A program made the translations under genes and the position numbers. The notes under the pieces were generated by a model. That model had not been told where the DNA came from and made no database searches. It saw nothing but the letters and a program-made list of their open reading frames with translations. 61,966 nt of DNA from Welwitschia mirabilis (Eukaryota > Gnetophyta > Gnetopsida > Welwitschiales): positions 180,331,532 through 180,393,497 of the forward strand of contig JBOZIK010000001.1 in assembly GCA_051453625.1 (NCBI GenBank), given 5' to 3'. Of the stretch, positions 48,300-60,900 are shown piece by piece (positions within the stretch are counted from its first letter, which is position 1; every line of letters begins with the position of its first letter).

Positions 48300-50792
48300 T
48301 TTTGTAACTTGAATTAATGGCATTCCAACTGATATTCAACCATTCTTCAGATGTGATTTGTTCTATTTTAGGTTCTAAACTATACAAACATGATTGGACT
48401 TACCTCCATAGGCTTACACTTCACCTCAATATAACTCCAATATAGGTAATAGGTAGTACATGATCTAGATGCATGCTTACAAATAATCCATGCATCCATT
48501 AATGTTAAGGACTCAAGATATTAAATCGAAGTAAGTTCATACATGGGTAATATAGGCGAGTGGTGATCAAATCAAGTTCTAGAAGGGTATTATTAAACAA
48601 AATGCAATGCAATCCATCTTGATGATGAAATCCATGTGTGAGGATGATTATTATAGAATTATCTTGATTTAGTACTACTCAATTAATACACCATATAATT
48701 GCATGAATATAATTCTAAGTATTTTAGATATTTAATAGATTATTTACTTAGTTGTAGTAATTCTTTTCATCATTAGGTTTATTTTATAAAAACAACCATA
48801 AAAAAGCTAAAAGAAACATACTAGAACTTCTCTATATTCAAGATTACAATAATGGAAATCTAAATATAAGAAATATNNNNNNNNNNNNNNNNNNNNNNNN
48901 NNNNNNNNNNNNNNNNNNNNNNNNNNNNNNNNNNNNNNNNNNNNNNNNNNNNNNNNNNNNNNNNNNNNNNNNNNNNAAACATGCAATGCAACCCATCTTG
49001 ATGATGAAATCCATGTGTGAGGATGATCATTATAGAATTATCTTGATTTAGTACTACTCAATTAATACACCATACAATTGCATGAATATAATTCTAAGTG
49101 GTTTGGATATGTAATAGATTATTTACTTAGTTGTAGTAATTGTAATCATCATTAGGTTTATTTTATAAAAAAAAACCATAAAAAGAGAAAAGAAACATAC
49201 TAGAACATCTCTATATTCAAGATTACAATAATGAAAATCTAAATAAAAGAAATATTTTTTTCTTTTCCTTTTTTTCAAAAATAATAAAAATGTTGAAAAT
49301 CTATCAAATCACATGTTGATAATGTACTTAAAAGAACTAACCATACCTAGAGATATCTCATTCCTAAAAATATTATTCCATACTTATTTAACAATCTCCA
49401 TGGANNNNNNNNNNNNNNNNNNNNNNNNNNNNNNNNNNNNNNNNNNNNNNNNNNNNNNNNNNNNNNNNNNNNNNNNNNNNNNNNNNNNNNNNNNNNNNNN
49501 NNNNTAACCATACCTATAGATATCTCATTCATAAAAATATTATTCAATACTTATTTAACAATCTCCATGGATTTATGTAATGAAGGTAAACAAAAGAAAG
49601 CATAGCTCAAGCATAATTGTTAATATATAACTCTTTATCCAAGATACATATGCCTATATTATAAGTCAATAAAATAAGTGATAAGTTAAAGGATATTTAT
49701 TTTATTTAACCAATATGATGAAAAATTCTTACAAGCATACCCATTCAAAATAAGATAAAGTAAAAAAGTAAAATAGGTATTTCTATAAATAAAATATTAT
49801 TTGTAAGTAATTTAATTTAAAGCCACTGGTAGAAACATATCTTATATACTCAAATTCCCTATAAAATTTTATGTAATATTTTTTTTAATAATCTAAAATA
49901 ATAACATTTTTAGGCTCTAAGGAGACATCATAAGTAAAAATTAATAATTAATTTTATTATGAAGTGAAAAAAATAAAGTAGTTTTTAAAAACTAGACACA
50001 TAATAAGATCTTCAAAATCTAACTTATTGGAATTATAAAAATATTATTTCTAAAGTTATTATCTAAGATTAAAAACTATCAAATTTTCCAAAATTACAAT
50101 CCTACTGCACTATACTAAAATGATCATAACTTTTAGAATACTTTGAGTTTTAAAATGATTAAATATTTTTTTGAAATATTATTTAATTTTCTATAAGCTA
50201 GGATGCTCAAGTTGTCAGATATCTTAATAGATACTTACAAAAATATAAATTAATTTCTTATTATTTTCTGCATTTATTTTCTAGCATGTTTTAACAAATA
50301 AACTTTTTAAAAATATTACACATTAGAACAATTATTATTTTTACATTTTCACCTTCATAACAAAATCCTAGACTTATAAAAATCATTTCATTGATTTATA
50401 CCTACTAATTAAGCATGTATGATGTTTTCTTACTATGATTCTATTCTAGAAATTGAACTTTCACTAAAAAAATATAATAGAGATTTAACAACTAAGCATA
50501 CAATAGTTTGAATTAGTAAAATAATGAATATAATAGACAAACTTATTATTTACGATATGATTTATTAAATGATACTAATGAAAAATTAATATAGGAAGGA
50601 AAATTAAATCAATTCACAAAAGCATTTACATTGGGCCTTAGGATTACCATGAATAAGTACTAGCCTAAAAGAGATATTTGAAGATTAGACTTTACTCCTA
50701 GTGATATGGACCTAATGTATAATAGATAAAAATATAATTTTAAAGTAAACATGGATTCCCAATTTATTGTTTTCCTATAGTGAACCTTGTTA
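48300..50792. repeat. unclassified repeat X, first copy
   Basis: It aligns with 57975-61560 in the same strand sense: gcatgcttacaaat-atcc, ggactcaagatatta, agggtattat-aa, catcatact-taaaattaat and the ctttgag-ttttaaatgatt words all recur in order. No coding motif was seen. It could be an LTR or the body of an unknown element. It ends where the LTR of element 2 begins. Gaps at 48877 and 49405 have repeated flanks. Confidence 0.6.
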
Positions 50793-52002
50793 TGATACCA
50801 AATTATATGTATTTAATGGAGATTTTAAGTACTTTTGTAGGGCATTTAGACAGGTTTAGATGGAATTTTAATGATTATGAAGAGTCGAGGGAATGACATG
50901 AATACATGCAATTCTTGATATATTTGAAGGCATTTTAGGTAGATTCTAATACTTAGCATTTTGATGTGAAGACTAATGATGTAGACGGCTAATTTCTCTT
51001 AGCTAAAAAGATAAGGAAGCCTATTATCCCATATGTCATTCAGATGACATTCAAGATGACAGTGATGCTGACATGAACTAAAACTACAGGGCTAAATGTG
51101 GGGCTAAAAGTACATGAAACATCTCTTATTATAGGATATCATCCCTAGTGTCGTCTGGATGATATTCAAGATGATAACTATTTTGTATGAATGAAATGAA
51201 TTATTTTTGTAATGGGGTCATGTGTTCCATGTGAGCTGCTATGGTTTTATCTCTAACTTCTAGGGTTTTATTTCTAGAACTTTTAATGTAAAACTACAAA
51301 TACTCCTTTATCCTCACTTGAAAATTCAACTTTTCTACTAGAAAGTCTTATGACAAGAGATCAAAGGGTAAGAGATCCATTTCCGGCTATAGAGAGAAGT
51401 CTTCCTTGGTTTTGGGTTGTGATTCCTCTATTGAGGTGCTACTTCTTTATAAGTGGATGTTGATTCCATCTTAATAAAAGATCCCTTTTCTTCTATTATG
51501 TGCATCTCCCTTATGGTTTATGTTTGTTAGTAATTACTAATAATTTCATAGTTGATTTAGATCATAAGTGCAACCTTTGTTAATATTAACATTATTAGTT
51601 TAGATCTTGAATTCATTTCATATTGCATTTCTGTACTTACATATTCAATTTGATGTATCTTATAGCTTATGTGGTTTAGGGTTAAGTAATACTTTTATTA
51701 GTTAAACTAAGTTATAAGGGCTAATCTTGATGACAAAGATATTAATAGTTAAATGAATTCATTACTTATTGCATTTGCATTCATCTTGCTATTTCATCAT
51801 TATTTCTTACTTTCATTTATGTAAAGGAAAAACATTAAAAATACTTATTAAAATCAATTCTCTAACTTCTAAACTAGTGACTTTAATGAATTACAACATT
51901 TGGATTAACTCTCTTCTATAGTAGTGCATGTTTTATGTAAGATTTTGTGATCTATAAGATTTACTTAAGGATTTCAGAATTGTATAAATTCACACTGCAA
52001 GA
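50793..52002 (+). repeat. 5' LTR of element 2 (family A, complete)
   Basis: It opens tgataccaaattatatg and closes cacactgcaaga. At 1210 bp without gaps it is the best size estimate for the family. U3 dyads are TCATTCAGATGA (51036) and TCGTCTGGATGA (51151), 115 bp apart. The TATA-like ctacaaatact is near 51290. The second dyad still holds a CpG. Confidence 0.75.
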
Positions 52003-52003
52003 T

Positions 52004-52024
52004 TTTTGTGTCATTGCTAGGGTA
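52004..52024 (+). other. tRNA-Asp-type primer site of element 2
   Basis: The word tttttgtgtcattgctaggg directly after the LTR is one deletion and a few transitions from the TTTTGGTGTCGTTGCCGGGG seen in plant Athila-type elements. This copy makes the family's primer type clear. Confidence 0.7.
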
Positions 52025-52569
52025 GGCAACAAAAAGATGGAGGATTATCACTCTCTAGATAAGTACTTTGAAGTTTTATTTAAGTTATTAATTTGAATAG
52101 AACTATTTTTCTACTTTAGATCTCATAGGTTTATTTTTTTGTAATTTTTGTTTTTCATAGGATTAATAAGCTTTATTATCCTATCTATCATCTAAATGAT
52201 AGACAAATAATAGTCTGCAATTAGTATTTTTTCCTTTTTTTGTAATAATATTTTTTTTTGGTAGCATAATAAATTTGAAATCATCCTCTCTATTATCTAG
52301 ATGACTAGGCAAATGACTGTCACTATAATTTCTATTTCTAATTTCTCTACAATTTGTTTTTTTCTATTTTTTTATTTCTTAAAAATAATTTTTGGTCATC
52401 ATTCCTATCATCCAAATGACTGACAAGATAATGAACTATTAAGGATCCAAATAATTTTGATAAAAATATAAAATATTAGAGGGAACATAACTTGATCTTT
52501 ACTTTGAACTTATTTTTCTTATCATCTTAATTAATTCTTATTTTATTCTTCTCTTCTACTTCTATGAAT

Positions 52570-53975
52570 AGTGATAAAAGAATCCTTTGAGAAATTCTTT
52601 CTAAAAGAATGAGAAACTTGATAAATTATAGTAAAAATGATAAAAGAACACTTTAAGAAATTTTTGCAAAAAGAGGGTGGACAATACCAAATGATATTGA
52701 GACTAGGAATTTGGCCCCTTCCTCTTTTTAGCCTTCTTATTTTTTCTCCTCTTATTTTTAGGCTTCATGTAGAAATAACATTAAAGATCTTCAACATTTT
52801 AAGGATTCCACCTCATTTAGAGGAACATCCTATAATTATTTTAGTCAATCCCAATCATCTCCCATGAATAACTATGAATAAGATCTATCTTCCATAAATT
52901 ATAATAAAGAAAAATAAGAGTTACTTCATAAGTTAATAGAAGAAATGAAAAATACAAAAGTAAATATAAATAAACATTTAGAAAATATAATTAAGATCCA
53001 TCAATAAAAAATATTACAAAATCAAGGTTCTTTTACAACATAACATAATCAAAACTATTCCACTATACCCAACCTTAAGAAGAATGAAGAGAACTTAAGA
53101 ATAAGTGGTAATGATTTTTGCTTTAGAATTAAAAATGAGATTTTGGGTTAAAATTCAACATTCCACTCATTAGAAAATTGTCATAAGGAAGACAACAATG
53201 ACTCAACTCAATTTTCCAATAAGGAGAATGATTATTCATTAGATGAGGATACTGAGATACTAGATTATGTCCCTAAAATTTATTTACTACAAAAAGATCA
53301 AGATAAAATATAGGAATTAATTCATGAATAATCTAAAAATTTTTCAATATATGATGAAGATAAATACATTTATTTTTATGATCTATTTGATGAATTCAAC
53401 AATTTGAAGAATGAAAATAATACTTAATAAGAGAAAGAAGATATAAAGAATAATGATGAGGATAGTGAAGAAGCAATTCAACAAAGTCATGATTAAGACA
53501 ACAATGAAGAAAAATAACACAATGAAAAACTCATAGAGGTAGAGAATAGACTTGATCATTTCAATACAATAAACCACTCTAAAGCTTCTACCCATATTTC
53601 TCCATCCATCACTTCTACTTTTACTTATACATTACCTTGTAATATTAATAATGATAGCACTTCTCCATCTTTTCCATTTGAACCTTTATGTAATTCTCAA
53701 GGACACATCCCTTTCCTTGAATTTAATGAAATTCATAATTGTAAAGAGCATAATTCTAATATCTCTTAATCTCTTCCCTTTAAAACTTCATGTGATACTC
53801 AAAGTAATATCCTTTCCTATTATACCAAGTTCATTTTACATTGTGCCTCTAGTGATTACTTTTTTCAAAAGTATAACTTGGGATATCTTGGAATTTTAAA
53901 TTAGGATAAAACTTATCTTCTTGATAATAATCTATACTTAGAATTAAATCTTAAAGATCTTATTAATCTCATTTA
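52570..53975 (+). pseudogene. unrecognised coding region of element 2
   Basis: Read in the frame set by element 1, it keeps KNDKRTL-stop-EIFAKRGWTI followed by PNDIETRN, then SQSQSSPMNNYE, then SINYNKEK and a Lys/Glu-rich helix (52900-53000), an Asp/Asn-rich stretch, and a C-terminal part with ASTHISPSI, DYFFQKYNLGYLG and YLLD. The region is about 1.4 kb, or roughly 465 codons without gaps, so this is the best estimate of protein length. At least ten stops interrupt it, mostly at codons explained by CAA-to-TAA or TGG-to-TGA changes. The open piece 52637-52867 is out of this frame and not a gene. Function is unknown; position suggests a gag-like or accessory protein. Confidence 0.5.
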
Positions 53976-56900
53976 ACATTCTAAAAAATCTTTAACAATT
54001 TCTTGGATTCATTCTTTAAGAAGTACCTTCAATGAAATACATAATGATATTCATGATTTACGATGATTCAATAAGAGATTATCTATTAATGAAATTTATC
54101 ACTTCTTCATCTCTTATTTATATTTTGAAATGTTTACTATCAGGGTTTTATCCTCTTACTCTCTTTTCCTTCTAGTTGATTTTACTCCAAAATGATTGTA
54201 CAACTTTTATGTTTTATCCATTTGTTTCTATTTGGTTTGATTCTTATTATCCTGAAAAACACCTGAGTGATTCTTTTACATAATTATTTAATGTATAAAT
54301 GATTAGGTTCTTATATTTTACAAAAAGTACATTCTAATGGCTTGTTTAAATCTCCAATGCAAACATTTAAAGATTTCAAAAGTTAATAGACCAAGGTTAA
54401 AAATCTATAAATCACCTATTGATCAAACCTTGAATACGATAGAAGCACTTGTCTTGAAAGTCCTCTAGCCATTGTTTAAATTCTTCCTTAATCAATTTCT
54501 TTGGTGGATATCATGCTATTATTTGAACATTTTTAACTTCATTATGCATTATTTTATAAAGTTACTATAAATAGTGATCTTTTTCTTAGATATTTTAAAT
54601 TGATAATATTGGATTCACTTAATCGTAAGACATTAATGTGTCTATGATCTTTTTTTTAAAGGAAGATCCTTAGCTTTTTTATTCTCTCTCAATGGTATGT
54701 GTCTTTATTTATTTAAGTATGTCCTTCCTTTATTCTCATCTCGTTACTTCACCCTTGTCTTTAAGAGTACTTGGCCATGTGGGCTTTACTTAAAGAAAAA
54801 GAAATAAAAGAAAAAAATAAATAATTATCATGATATTATGTATCTAAGCTAAAAACATGGTTACCATAATGTCATAACCACATTAAGGTAAATTTTCTTA
54901 AGAGGGACCTTGGTAGTATTAGTAGATATAGGAACTCCACTATAGGGTTAATCAGTCATACTTCATGAGCCCTAACTCCTTTAACATTAGTTGCATTCCC
55001 CTCATCATGGAAATAAATTATCACTTAGAGGCTACAGGCTCAATGATGTCCCTCATGTCATCATAGGCATTTTTTTTTTTTTTTTAGATTCATTGTGCAT
55101 ACAGTACTCCCATATGACAATTTTAATTTTTAGGATTTTGGTGTGATTTATGGTGAAAACAGGTGGGCCTATTTTTTAATAGCTTTTGATCTTATCATTT
55201 ATTAATTCAAAACATTAGATATGCTTGATATTATCATAATAATTACCTATTTAAGTAGTACTTTATAAAGTTTTTACATTATGTCATGCATTATTAATTA
55301 GATGATTTTATGATTTCTACCAAGGGACTTTACTAGGTTAGAATTTAGAGTAGTTACATAATATTCTTCATGTTCCTAGTTTCCCCTTTTAATTTAGTTT
55401 TGCTTAGCCATTTTTTTAGTATTTCAAAGGTATTTTCATACTTTTTCATAATAATATTTTAGGCTTAATCATTTGGTAGTTTTCTNNNNNNNNNNNNNNN
55501 NNNNNNNNNNNNNNNNNNNNNNNNNNNNNNNNNNNNNNNNNNNNNNNNNNNNNNNNNNNNNNNNNNNNNNNNNNNNNNNNNNNNNNNNNNNNNNNNNNNN
55601 NNNNNNNNNNNNNNNNNNNNNNNNNNNNNNNNNNNNNNNNNNNNNNNNNNNNNNNNNNNNNNNNNNNNNNNNNNNNNNNNNNNNNNNNNNNNNNNNNNNN
55701 NNNNNNNNNNNNNNNNNNNNNNNNNNNNNNNNNNNNNNNNNNNNNNNNNNNNNNNNNNNNNNNNNNNNNNNNNNNNNNNNNNNNNTACATAATATTCTTC
55801 ATGTTCATAGTTTCCCCTTTTAATTTAGTTTTACTTAGTTATTTTTTTAGTATTTCAAAGGGATTTTGATATTTTTTCATCAAAATATTTAGTACTTAAT
55901 CATTTAATAGTTTTTTCATTATTTTATTTTCACTCGTAATTTTTTTATCTATGAGGTTGATTTTCTTTTTACAACTTTATCTATGTTCCTTTAGCATCTT
56001 TTTGATTTTTCATACATCCACTTACAAATCTTGAATTCTTTTGAATTCGTGCATATTTGAGGATTTCTCTTAGCATCACTTTTTTCTACTTGGTTTGTTA
56101 TCATGACCCTATCTTTTTCTCTTGCCTTGCGTTGTTTCTACTCTTAACTTCTTTATCATGATCATCTTAATGATGATTCTTCACTTTTATCCATTTTTGG
56201 GACTTCATGATGATTTTTTAAGGCTTTACTATTTCTATCATTGATTATCTGAACCTATTTGGACTTTACAATTTTGCCAAATTCTTCTTTTCTAATTGTT
56301 GTTCCATGTCTGTTGTCCGAATGATAAAGTGTATGATAGCAACTTACATTATTGTAATACGAGATGTATTGATTCATCTATGAAGGAGGTAGGACATACT
56401 TCTAAAACATTTTTGAGATATTTAAGTAAAACGTTTACTTATTAGGATCATTTTGAGCTTTTATAATACATATATATGATGCACTAGGTGGGTTATGATT
56501 TCATATTATTTATATGATATGCNNNNNNNNNNNNNNNNNNNNNNNNNNNNNNNNNNNNNNNNNNNNNNNNNNNNNNNNNNNNNNNNNNNNNNNNNNNNNN
56601 NNNNNNNNNNNNNNNNNNNNNNTTTTTTAAGGCTTTACTATTTTTATCATTGATTATCTGCACCTATTTGGACTTTGCAATTTTACCAAATTCTTCTTTT
56701 CTAATTGTTGGTCCATGTCTATTATCTGAATAATAAAGTGTATGATAGCAACTTACATTATTGCAATATGGGATGCATTGATTCATCTATGGGGGAGGTA
56801 GGACATACTTGTAAAATATTTTTGAGATATTTAAGCAAAACGCTTACTTATTAGGATCATTTTGAGCTTTTATAATACATATATATGATGCACTGGTTGG

Positions 56901-57320
56901 GTTATGATTTCATATTACTTATATGATATGCATTATAGACATTATTTAGTAGGCCATAGCAAAGTATTTCCAAGATATTCTTATAGGTATAGTTCAAAAT
57001 ATTTAGGAAACCATGGACAAGAGGTGTAATGTTATGACTATTTTTTATGTATTTACCCCTTAGAGATTATACTTAAAAACTCAATGATTAATTTATACAC
57101 ATCATTTTGAGTTATCACTACTTTGATTATTCATACATATTATTATTTTTATAAGTTATTATGGTTATATGTAATGATAATTTTTGTATGACATTCAACT
57201 TTATCTTGTGATATGTTAAACATTTTAAGTGAAGGACTAATAAAAGTTTTAGTAGTTAGATTTTTCTGATAATTATGTTTATAGGAACTTGACTTTTATT
57301 CTGATTTTTTAAGCCTATCA
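53976..57320 (+). other. non-coding 3' region of element 2
   Basis: It aligns with 26769-30650 of element 1. It contains the eroded stem-loop (54588-54643) and decayed dyads at about 56313 and 56728, which are the same site on both sides of a gap (56523-56622). The gap 55486-55785 is 300 N with repeated flanks. Confidence 0.6.
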
Positions 57321-57930
57321 TGTGGTGCCCTCTTTTATCTTATCATAATTAAGCACTCTTTTTTTAATATTTTTTTCTTTTTTAATATTTTTACTTGATA
57401 AACATAGCAGAACCTAGGACTAAATTCTACTTACTCCTTAAATAAAATTTCCATATTCTAAGAAAGACAAATCATACTAATATCATATANNNNNNNNNNN
57501 NNNNNNNNNNNNNNNNNNNNNNNNNNNNNNNNNNNNNNNNNNNNNNNNNNNNNNNNNNNNNNNNNNNNNNNNNNNNNNNNNNNNNNNNNTTTTTAAAATT
57601 TCTTTTTTTTTTTTAATATTTTTACTTGATAAACATAGCAGAACCTAGGACCAAATTCTACTTACTCTTTAAATACAATTTCCATATTCTAAGAAAGACA
57701 AATCATACTAATATCATATATTTACCTAAAATTAATTTCTAGATTATTTTGTTTTACAACTAATAGTGATGTCATAAGTTTATGTACTCCATTTCTTCCT
57801 AGTTTTTCATCACATACAAAATATCTTGTGAATAGTTAAGGAGATGTAAACTTATTTCAACATCCATGGATAAATTTTAAGGATAATAACTAACCAATAT
57901 AATAGGAGGGGGTTAGAAAGGAATAGGAGA
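57321..57930. other. junction between element 2 and repeat X, nothing recognised
   Basis: The segment 57361-57489 is repeated after the 100-N gap at 57590-57720. T-rich runs and no frame. Confidence 0.4.
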
Positions 57931-60900
57931 GTGAAGTTCTGAAAGATCAAAACAGATTTTCCAAATCCTTCCTCAAAATTGTGTTGCAACTCCAATTAAT
58001 CACATTCCAACTTGATATCTAGCCATTTTCCAGATGTGAGTTGGTTCTACTTCTAGTTATAAACTATACAAACATGGACTCCACTCCATAGGATTTCACT
58101 TCACCTCAATATACCATGAATAAAAGTGACAGGCAGTACGTAAGGTGGATGCATGCTTACAAATGATCCCTGCTCCCTTGAAGCATCTCTGGATGGTGTA
58201 ACATAATCCATCGATTGAAAGGACTCAAGATATTAAGTTGGAGTAAGCTCATACATGGTAGGATAGGAGAGTAGTAATTAAATCCACTTCCAAAAGGGTA
58301 TTATAAAAAAAATGTGATGCAACCCACCTTGGTGATGAAATCCAAGTGTGAAATGATCATTATCCGAATTATCTTAATTTAGTCCTATTTGATGAATACA
58401 CCATATAAATTCATGCAAAAAATTATAACTAATATGAATATTTAATTAATAATTTATCTAGTTATAATAATACTAATTATCATTTAGTTTATTCTATAGA
58501 AACAACCATAAAAAAAAGCAAGCATACAAGAATAGTTTTCTTTTCAAGATTGTCATGATAAAAATATAAATAAAGGAAATAATATTTTATTTTTTTCCCT
58601 ATCTAAATAAAGGAAATATTATTTTCTTTTTCTTTTTAAAAATTATAAAGTAATATCCTTAAATAAACTAAAACACACTTAGAGCTATGTCAATCCTAGA
58701 AACACTCTTCCATGCTCAAATGACAATCTCCATGAATTGGTGTAAAGAAGGTAAACAAAAGAAAGNNNNNNNNNNNNNNNNNNNNNNNNNNNNNNNNNNN
58801 NNNNNNNNNNNNNNNNNNNNNNNNNNNNNNNNNNNNNNNNNNNNNNNNNNNNNNNNNNNNNNNNNNNNNNNNNNNNNNNNNNNNNNNNNNNNNNNNNNNN
58901 NNNNNNNNNNNNNNNNNNNNNNNNNNNNNNNNNNNNNNNNNNNNNNNNNNNNNNNNNNNNNNNNNNNNNNNNNNNNNNNNNNNNNNNNNNNNNNNNNNNN
59001 NNNNNNNNNNNNNNNNNNNNNNNNNNNNNNNNNNNNNNNNNNNNNNNNNNNNNNNNNNNNNNNNNNNNNNNNNNNNNNNNNNNNNNNNNNNNNNNNNNNN
59101 NNNNNNNNNNNNNNNNNNNNNNNNNNNNNNNNNNNNNNNNNNNNNNNNNNNNNNNNNNNNNNNNNNNNNNNNNNNNNNNNNNNNNNNNNNNNNNNNNNNN
59201 NNATGAATTGGTGTAAAGAAGGTAAACAAAAGAAAGTATAGCTCAAGTATAACTGTTAAAGTATAATTATTTATCTAAGATTTAATATGGTTATATTATA
59301 CATCAATAAGAATAAGCAATAAGCTAGATATTACTTATGTCGCTTAACTACTAAGGTGAAAATGCTTATAAGCATGCACATTTAAAGCAAGATAAGGAAA
59401 AAGGATTAAAAAAGGTATTTATACAATTAAATACTAATTATAGATAATTTATATTAACTCTACTAATAAAAACATATTTTATATACTTAATTTCTCTATA
59501 AAATATATTTTAATAATTTTTCTATAATTTTAAATATTAATTATAACATTTTTGGGCTTTAAGAAGACATCATACTTAAAATTAATAAATAATTAATTAT
59601 AAAGCACAAAATAAATTACAATAGTTTTTTAAAAACTAGACACATAGCAGGTTCCTTAGAATCTAACTTCAAATATTTTAGAATTATAAAAGCATGATTC
59701 CTAACTTTATCATTTAAGGCTAAAAAATATCAAATTTTCTAAATTTATAGACCTACCATACTAAACTAACATGGCCATAACTTTCAACATACTTTGAGNN
59801 NNNNNNNNNNNNNNNNNNNNNNNNNNNNNNNNNNNNNNNNNNNNNNNNNNNNNNNNNNNNNNNNNNNNNNNNNNNNNNNNNNNNNNNNNNNNNNNNNNAA
59901 ATGCTTATAAGCATGCGCATTTGAAGTAAGCTAAGGAAAAAGGGTTAAAAAAGGTATTTCTACAATTAAATACCAATTATAATAATTTATCTTAACTCTA
60001 CTAATAGAAACATATTTTATATACTTAATTTCTCTGTAAAATAATTTGTAATAATATTTCTATAATATTAAATATTAATTATAACATTTTTAGGCTCTAA
60101 GAAGACATCATACTTAAAAATTAATAAATAATTAATTATACAAAATAAAATAAATTACAATATTTTTATAAAAACTAAATACATAGCAGGTTCCTTAGAA
60201 TCAACTACTTTGGAATTATAAAAGCATGATTTCTAACTTTATCATTTAAGGCTAAAAAATATCAAATNNNNNNNNNNNNNNNNNNNNNNNNNNNNNNNNN
60301 NNNNNNNNNNNNNNNNNNNNNNNNNNNNNNNNNNNNNNNNNNNNNNNNNNNNCTACCACTCTACACTAAAAGTGTCATAACTTTCAACATACTTTGAGTT
60401 TTTAAATGATTCAAGATGTTTTGAAATACTTATTCAATTTCCTACAACATATGATATTCATGCTGGCAATTTTATTTATAGATAGGTACAAAAAGGTAAA
60501 TTACTTGCTTACTGTTTTCTGCATTTATTTTTTAATGTATTTTACAAATAATTTTTTTAAGGTAAGTACTCATCAAAAAAATTACTATTTTTACATTTTA
60601 ATGTTTAGTAAATAATTCTAGACTTATAAAAAATATTTCACTAATTTATACCTATTAAGTAATAAGATATAGTGTTTTTATCCTATGCCTATATTGTGGA
60701 AATTTAATCTTTTCCTTAATAAAATATGATAAAGTTTCTAGAACTATTTAAGTAATAAGTTAGATTAGAAAACTAATCGATATATCAACTAATTAATTAC
60801 AAAAATATGAATCAATTACTAAAAGATGAATCATTATAGAAATAAAAATCAAATCAATTCATAGAAACAAAAATCAAATCAATTCAAAAAAATTTACTAT

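Larger units (their letters stand above)
50793..57320 (+). mobile_element. element 2: second copy of the element 1 family, 3' LTR missing
   Basis: LTR A (50793-52002), best-kept primer-site relic, leader with three dyads (52188, 52293, 52408), broken coding region (52570-53975) and the long non-coding 3' region follow in the order of element 1. Similarity to element 1 fades near 57320, before the purine tract and the 3' LTR. The element appears inserted at the end of repeat X. The five bases before the LTR are tgtta, but the lost 3' end prevents a check of the target duplication. Confidence 0.75.

Noticed and set aside
52637-52867. 76-codon open piece with Met start as a small gene
   Set aside because: It is out of the frame conserved with element 1.
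55446-59246. Long open pieces over the 300-N and 437-N gaps
   Set aside because: Almost all residues are unknown because the frame is open only through Ns.
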